Shown here: positions 59,745 through 64,000 of the stretch, one piece after another | Position numbering within the stretch: the stretch's first letter is position 1 | How the letters are laid out: every line of letters begins with the position of its first letter | Source of the DNA: Prauserella endophytica | Lineage (GTDB): Bacteria > Actinomycetota > Actinomycetes > Mycobacteriales > Pseudonocardiaceae | Length of the DNA: 64,000 nt | Assembly: GCF_005146945.1 (NCBI RefSeq) | Contig: NZ_SWMS01000014.1 | Coordinates: forward strand, 62,001-126,000 | Reading direction: 5' to 3' | Translations under genes and position numbers: made by a program | Notes under the pieces: model-generated | What the model saw: only the letters and a program-made list of their open reading frames with translations | Told to the model about the DNA's origin: nothing | Database searches by the model: none

Positions 59745-59800
59745 GTGGTTTGCGTTCCGGCTCTGTTCGGGTGCATGGTCGTCTCGGAGGTGGTTTCGGG

Positions 59801-60412
59801 ATGACCGGCACAGGCGAGGAGTTCGACAGGGCGTTCTGGGAGGAGCGCTACCACGGCCACGGTGGGCACGGCGGCGGTCGGCCCAACCCGCAGCTGGTGG
59901 CCGAGGTCGCCGAGCTGCCGCCTGGCACGGCGCTGGACGCGGGCTGTGGCGCGGGAGCCGACGCGATCTGGTTGGCCGCGCGCGGCTGGCGGGTCACGGC
60001 GGTGGACATCGCCGAGGCCGCGCTGGACCGCGCGCGCCGGCACGCCGCCGACGCGGCTGAGGAGGTCGCGGGGCGGATCGAGTGGGTGCGCGCCGATCTG
60101 ACGGAGTGGGCTCCTCCGGAGCGGTTCGACCTCGTCACGACGCATTACGTGCACGCGGCCGGGTCACAGGACGAGCTGGTCCGCACGCTGGCGGGCCTGG
60201 TGGCTCCCGGCGGCACGCTGCTCGTGGTCGGGCACCACCACGGCGATCCGAGCATCGCCTCGACGCATTTCACCGCCGATGAGGTCGCGGCCGTGCTCGA
60301 CCCGGACGTCTGGACCGTCGCCGTCGCCGAATCGAGAACCCGCCCGGCCCCAGCAGGCCACGGGGGCACCATGCACGACACGGTCCTCCGCGGCCACCGC
60401 CGCCCCGTGTGA
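59801..60412 (+). CDS. SAM-dependent methyltransferase
   Basis: 203 residues from ATG 59801, with GGAGG upstream. Motif I GTALDAGCGAGADAIWLAAR (about 42-61), VTAVDIAEAALDRARRH, and FDLVTTHYVHAAGSQDELVR. A Rossmann-type class I fold as in small-molecule methyltransferases (TehB/thiopurine-like). The start DRAFWEERYHGHG is typical of the group. Substrate unknown. Hairpin H3 follows. Confidence 0.82.
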   Translation: MTGTGEEFDRAFWEERYHGHGGHGGGRPNPQLVAEVAELPPGTALDAGCGAGADAIWLAARGWRVTAVDIAEAALDRARRHAADAAEEVAGRIEWVRADLTEWAPPERFDLVTTHYVHAAGSQDELVRTLAGLVAPGGTLLVVGHHHGDPSIASTHFTADEVAAVLDPDVWTVAVAESRTRPAPAGHGGTMHDTVLRGHRRPV

Positions 60413-60416
60413 CGCT

Positions 60417-60465
60417 CCCCAAGGCCACCTTTGTTGCGCTCAACGCAACAAAGGTGGCCTTGGGG
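60417..60465. repeat. Long hairpin H3 between convergent genes
   Basis: Two perfect 22-bp arms (starting CCCCAAGGCCACCTTTG) around the loop CTCAA. The AAGGCCACCTT core is shared with H1 and H2. It lies between the methyltransferase and SGNH hydrolase genes, which converge, 6 nt from the latter stop. Confidence 0.8.
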
Positions 60466-60470
60466 GCAGT

Positions 60471-61352
60471 TCAGGCGGCGTGCTGGAGGGCGCCGATGAT
60501 CTCCTTGGCTACACCCGCCATGCCCGAGCGGCGTGGGTGGTACGAGGCGGCGGCGAGCACGTCGGTGTCCTTGCCCTGTATCCACGCGTCGGCTCCGGCG
60601 CACGCGTCGTGCCCGAGCGAGGCCGGGTACATGTCGACAAAGGTCGAGCGGCCGTCCTCGGCGACCGCCTTCGCGAGTGCTGCGTTGAGGGTCTCCTCGA
60701 TGTCGTTCAGCCACACGTAGTCGCCGTCGGCGAACGGCAGCACGTCCGGGCAGGTCCCGCTCGGCGGCGCGATGCGTGGGTAGCCGATCACCAGGACCGT
60801 CGCCCGCGGCGAGCGCTCGTGGATGCCGGCCAGCACCTCGGACACCCGCTCGCCCGTGTCCGCGATCGCGGCCTTCAGCGTGTCGACGCCGTCCACGGTG
60901 AAGTGCTCCTGGCACGGCGCACCGGCCGGATCGGACGCGCGCAGGGTCGGGCAGACGCCCACGACGTTGCCGAACACGCCGTGGTCGTTGCCGCCGATGC
61001 CCAGCGTCACGAGGTCGGTCTCGGGCCGCAGCGCGTCGAACTGTGGTGCGTTGACCCCGAGTGTGACCTCCTGTGGCTGCGTCATGTGCGTCGTGTCCGC
61101 GCCGCCGCAGCTCACGTCGGTGAACCGCTTGACGCCGAGCTGCCTGGCGACCATCGACGGGTAGTTGTTGGTCGAGCGCGCGCACCCGATCGGATCGAGC
61201 CGCTGCAGCGGGATCAGCGGCCCCGAGGTGTAGGAGTCGCCGAGTGCGACGTAGCGCTTGATCTGCTGTTTCGCCGTCGCCGCGCCCGAGCCGGCGAGCA
61301 CCAGCGCGAGTACCGACGCGAGCAGGATGGCCAGCCGCCGCCTGCCGTGCAT
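60471..61352 (-). CDS. Secreted SGNH/GDSL hydrolase (lipase/esterase)
   Basis: 293 residues from ATG 61352. Signal peptide MHGRRRLAILLASVLALVLA (cleavage near SGAATAKQ). Block I RYVALGDSYTSGPL with the catalytic Ser, block II-like VSCGGADTTHM, block III TLGIGGNDHGVFGN, and the C-terminal Asp/His in SYHPRRSGMAG. It resembles Streptomyces-type secreted lipases. Six cysteines may form disulfides. The upstream gap to 61538 holds the divergent ABC operon promoter. Confidence 0.85.
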   Translation of the reverse strand: MHGRRRLAILLASVLALVLAGSGAATAKQQIKRYVALGDSYTSGPLIPLQRLDPIGCARSTNNYPSMVARQLGVKRFTDVSCGGADTTHMTQPQEVTLGVNAPQFDALRPETDLVTLGIGGNDHGVFGNVVGVCPTLRASDPAGAPCQEHFTVDGVDTLKAAIADTGERVSEVLAGIHERSPRATVLVIGYPRIAPPSGTCPDVLPFADGDYVWLNDIEETLNAALAKAVAEDGRSTFVDMYPASLGHDACAGADAWIQGKDTDVLAAASYHPRRSGMAGVAKEIIGALQHAA

Positions 61353-61538
61353 GTGAGCCCCCGTTCCCCGCGGTGTTCCCCTTCAATTCCTAGCCGTGAG
61401 CGGGGCCTTCTGGGTAGTTCCGAACGGGTGCTTCGCCCGATTCGGCCACGGCACCGTTCAGCCCAGTGTGAACGTCATTTTGCCGTACTAGTCCAAACTT
61501 CTGCTTGATTCGGGCAAAAGTTCCGCTACGGTGGGCGC

Positions 61539-63053
61539 ATGGTTGTGACCGGCCTCACCGATGAGGCGCCCTTGGTGCGCATGCGCGGCATCGGCAAGCA
61601 GTTCCTCGGCAACGCGGTGTTGCGCGATGTCGACCTCGACCTGCGCCCCGGCGAGGTGCACGCGCTCGTCGGCGAGAACGGCGCGGGCAAGTCGACCCTG
61701 ATGAAGATCCTCGCCGGAGTGCACCGGCCCGATGCAGGTTCGGTCGAGTTGGGCGGGTCGGAGGTCGCCTTCGGGTCACCGCGGGAGGCGCAGGCGGCGG
61801 GGATCTCGATCGTCCACCAGGAGTTCAACCTGCTCGGCGACCGCACGGTCGCGGAGAACGTCTACCTCGGCCGCGAACCCGTTCGGCGTGGTCAGGTCGA
61901 CCGCAGGCGCATGGAGGCCGACACCGCCGAGCTCCTGGACGGGCTGGGGGAGCGCGGCATCTCGCCCCGCACGCCCGTCCGGAGGCTCGCGGTGGCGCAG
62001 CGCCAGGTGGTGGAGATCGTCAAGGCGCTGTCGACGGACGCTCGCGTGCTCGCGATGGACGAGCCCACCGCCGCGCTCGCCGACCACGAGGTCGAGCTGC
62101 TCTACGGTCTCGTGAAACGCCTGCGGGAGAGGGGAATCGCGATCCTCTACGTCTCGCACCGGCTGCGCGAGGTGTTCGACCTCAGCCAGCGCATCACGGT
62201 GCTCAAGGACGGCGAGCTGGTCACCTCGAAGGCCACGGCGGAGCTCACGCCCGACCAGTTGGTGCGGCACATGGTGGGCCGTCCGCTCGACGCGCTCTTT
62301 CCCGACCGGGCCGCCGAGCCGGAGACCGGCGCTGTCCGGCTCGCCGTGCGCGGCGGCGGCAACGCGCGCCTCGCCGGCATCGACCTGGAGTTGCGAGCGG
62401 GCGAGATCGTCGGGCTCGCCGGGCTGCAGGGCGCCGGGCGTTCCGCGGTGGCGCGCGCGATCTGCGGTGTGGACCCGTTCACCACGGGAACGCTGGAGCT
62501 GGATGGCAGGCCGGTGACCATCGGCTCGCCCCGCGCGGCGATCCGGCACGGCATCGCGTTCGTCACCGAGGATCGCAAGGGCGATGGCCTGGCGCTGCGG
62601 CAGTCGGTGCGGGACAACGCACTGCTGGTGCGCAGGGCGGCGTTCGGCAGGGCCCGGGGGCTCGGCGCGCTCGACCTCGCCGCGCTGCTGCGCTCGGTGA
62701 CGCTCGTGGCGCGCGGTCCCGACCAGGAGGTGCGCTACCTCTCCGGCGGCAACCAGCAGAAGGTGGTGCTCGCCAAGTGGCTCGCCGTCGAACCGCACGT
62801 GCTCGTGGTGGACGAGCCCACGCGCGGCATCGACGTCGGCGCCAAGAAGGCCGTGTACGACCTGCTGCGCGGTCTCGCGCGCGGCGGCGTGGCGATCCTG
62901 ATGATCTCCTCGGAGCTGCCCGAGCTGATCGGCATGAGCGACCGCGTGCTCGTGATGCACGAGGGTCGCCTCGCCGGTGAGCTGCCCGCGGGCCCGAGCG
63001 AGGAGGCCGTGATGACCCTGGCCACCGGGCACGCAACGGTGGAGGCCGCATGA
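61539..63053 (+). CDS. Sugar ABC importer, double ATP-binding subunit (RbsA-like)
   Basis: 504 residues from ATG 61539. First ABC domain with Walker A VGENGAGKSTLMKILAG and signature-like RRLAVAQRQVVEIVKAL; second domain with the degenerate P-loop GLQGAGRSAVARA (Arg in place of Lys, usual here), signature YLSGGNQQKVVLAKWL and DEPTRGIDVGAKKAVYDLLR. This is the fused ATPase of ribose/rhamnose-type importers. The permease follows; the binding protein is outside the window. Confidence 0.9.
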   Translation: MVVTGLTDEAPLVRMRGIGKQFLGNAVLRDVDLDLRPGEVHALVGENGAGKSTLMKILAGVHRPDAGSVELGGSEVAFGSPREAQAAGISIVHQEFNLLGDRTVAENVYLGREPVRRGQVDRRRMEADTAELLDGLGERGISPRTPVRRLAVAQRQVVEIVKALSTDARVLAMDEPTAALADHEVELLYGLVKRLRERGIAILYVSHRLREVFDLSQRITVLKDGELVTSKATAELTPDQLVRHMVGRPLDALFPDRAAEPETGAVRLAVRGGGNARLAGIDLELRAGEIVGLAGLQGAGRSAVARAICGVDPFTTGTLELDGRPVTIGSPRAAIRHGIAFVTEDRKGDGLALRQSVRDNALLVRRAAFGRARGLGALDLAALLRSVTLVARGPDQEVRYLSGGNQQKVVLAKWLAVEPHVLVVDEPTRGIDVGAKKAVYDLLRGLARGGVAILMISSELPELIGMSDRVLVMHEGRLAGELPAGPSEEAVMTLATGHATVEAA

Positions 63054-63127
63054 GCCAGGATTGGCGGGGCGCGCTCGTGCAGGCCGACCGGGTGCGGGTG
63101 TCCCGCAGGGCACTGGAGGCCGCATGA
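63050..63127 (+). CDS. Short coupling frame between ABC genes
   Basis: 25 codons from ATG 63050 (MSQDWRGALVQADRVRVSRR, ending ALEAA) overlap the ATPase stop and run into the permease start (ATGATG). GGAGGCCGCATGA occurs twice, at the ATPase stop and again at the permease start, as if 73 bases had been duplicated. Either a translational-coupling leader or a duplication scar; a functional peptide is less likely. Confidence 0.35.
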   Translation: MSQDWRGALVQADRVRVSRRALEAA

Positions 63128-64000
63128 TGGCGGCCGCTCCCGCCGTGGCCACGCGTCCGGCGCAACGCCTTTCGCGCGTCCTGCAACCCACCGTCGTCGT
63201 CTACCTCGCTCTGGTGCTGCTGCTCATCGCGGGCAGCATCCTCGTCGGGGTGCGGGGTGGGGTCCTGCTCGACCAGGGCGGGATCCTCAACATCCTCACG
63301 CGCAGCACCGCACTGGGGCTGGTCGCGATCGGACAGACGATGGTGATCCTCACCGGCAAGCTGGATCTGTCGGTGGCGTACCTGATCGGCCTTTGTTCGC
63401 TGATCGGCGCCGAAACGATGGCGGGCGATCCGGGGATGATCGTGCCCGCCGTGCTGCTGACCCTCGCGTGCGCTGCCGGGGTGGGGCTCGTCAACGGGCT
63501 GGTGATCACCAAGCTCAAGGTGAACGCGTTCATCGCCACGCTTGGCACCGCGCTCGTCATCCGCGGTTACCTGGAAAGCGCTTACTCCGGTCCGGCGGGC
63601 GAGGTGCCTCGCGCCTTCCAGCACCTCGGTTACGCGCGGATCGGGCCGATCCCGGTGTCGGCACTGCTGATGGTCGCGCTCGCCGCCCTCGCGTGGTGGT
63701 ATCTCATGCGTACCAAGGGCGGATACCACGTCTACGCCGTGGGCGGGGACGAGGAGGTCGCGCGGTTCTCCGGCATCCGCACCGACCGGACGATCATCAA
63801 GGTCCATGTGCTGTGCGCCGTCGCGGCGGGCCTGGCGGGGCTCTTCCTCGCCAGCAGGCTCGGCTCCGGGGCGCCGTGGGTGGGCGTGGACGCGGGCTAC
63901 GACCTCGAGTCGATCGCCGCCGTGGTGCTGGGTGGCACGCTGCTCGCGGGCGGCCGCGGCGGTGTCGCGGGCACGATCGGCGGCGTTCTGATCCTGGCCA
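63124..64000 (+). CDS. Sugar ABC importer permease (partial, runs off right edge)
   Basis: ATG 63124 opens a frame that stays open to the window end, so 292 codons are seen. Several membrane helices: VVVYLALVLLLIAGSILVGV, GLVAIGQTMVILTGKLDLSV, AVLLTLACAAGVGLVNGLVI, and HVLCAVAAGLAGLFLASRLG. The GLDLSVG-like sugar-permease signature appears as GKLDLSVAYLIG. It is the RbsC/RhaP-type membrane part of the importer with the ATPase before it. Confidence 0.88.
   Translation, partial: MMAAAPAVATRPAQRLSRVLQPTVVVYLALVLLLIAGSILVGVRGGVLLDQGGILNILTRSTALGLVAIGQTMVILTGKLDLSVAYLIGLCSLIGAETMAGDPGMIVPAVLLTLACAAGVGLVNGLVITKLKVNAFIATLGTALVIRGYLESAYSGPAGEVPRAFQHLGYARIGPIPVSALLMVALAALAWWYLMRTKGGYHVYAVGGDEEVARFSGIRTDRTIIKVHVLCAVAAGLAGLFLASRLGSGAPWVGVDAGYDLESIAAVVLGGTLLAGGRGGVAGTIGGVLILA

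Noticed and set aside
1-64000. CRISPR arrays, insertion sequences and rRNA genes
   Set aside because: No regularly spaced repeats, transposase-like frames with terminal repeats, or rRNA-like stretches were seen on reading through the window.

Overview
The window is high-GC actinobacterial DNA, most like a member of the Pseudonocardiaceae (Amycolatopsis/Saccharomonospora/Prauserella type). The evidence is the codon use, the tig-clpP-clpP-clpX order, a WhiB-like protein, and frequent GTG/TTG or leaderless starts. It has two unrelated halves.

Positions 1 to about 30,290 are the right-hand part of a siphovirus-type prophage. It ends at 30,242-30,289 in the displaced 3' half of a tRNA-Pro(TGG) gene (attR). 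The left end, with the tape measure gene, probably the integrase and the regenerated tRNA, lies outside the window. Nearly all phage genes read leftward. From right to left they are: a right-end unit of a rightward HTH repressor and a leftward Cro-like gene; a recombination module (RecT-like annealing protein, RecB-type exonuclease); small zinc-rich proteins; an adenine and a cytosine methyltransferase flanking a replication module (initiator with internal 12-bp repeats, helicase-loader-like protein); a RusA-like resolvase; a WhiB-like protein; then the late genes. The late genes run terS, terL, portal, MuF, scaffold, capsid, a tail-fibre/holin/endolysin cassette, head-tail connectors, tail tube and tail chaperone. 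The cassette sits unusually between capsid and connectors. Three genes read rightward against this flow: two paralogous exported one-TM proteins (8,771 and 12,073) and a small HTH protein with tandem operators (12,655).

The phage control circuit can be partly read. A 12-bp palindrome TGCAYGCRTGCA lies between the -35 and -10 of the Cro-like promoter, of a second early promoter near 21.15 kb, and of the repressor promoter. A separate promoter facing the late operon (15,482-15,510) carries a near-consensus actinobacterial LexA/SOS box in its spacer. The repressor has no visible S24 self-cleavage domain, so late genes may be induced directly by LexA release.

Positions 30,290 to 64,000 are chromosome. 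In order they hold: a secreted zinc metalloprotease; a class V aminotransferase; two sodium:solute symporters, each with a small membrane partner, followed by a LytTR/LytS two-component system; DUF3040 and NhaA; the proteostasis cluster tig-clpP1-clpP2-clpX; a MEDS/ATPase regulator; a TAT esterase; a formate-linked group (fdhD, OFA transporter with small subunit, and a formate-dehydrogenase-like molybdoenzyme 4 kb on); an M14 peptidase, a VOC protein and GPP34; valS with a decayed N-terminal fragment of a second valS beside it; a methyltransferase; an SGNH hydrolase; and the start of a sugar ABC importer. Three closely related long hairpins sit at gene ends in this half. Tight 4-nt (ATGA/GTGA) overlaps are common throughout. 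No intergenic stretch exceeds about 300 bases; the longest, 30,161-30,355, holds attR and a terminator.
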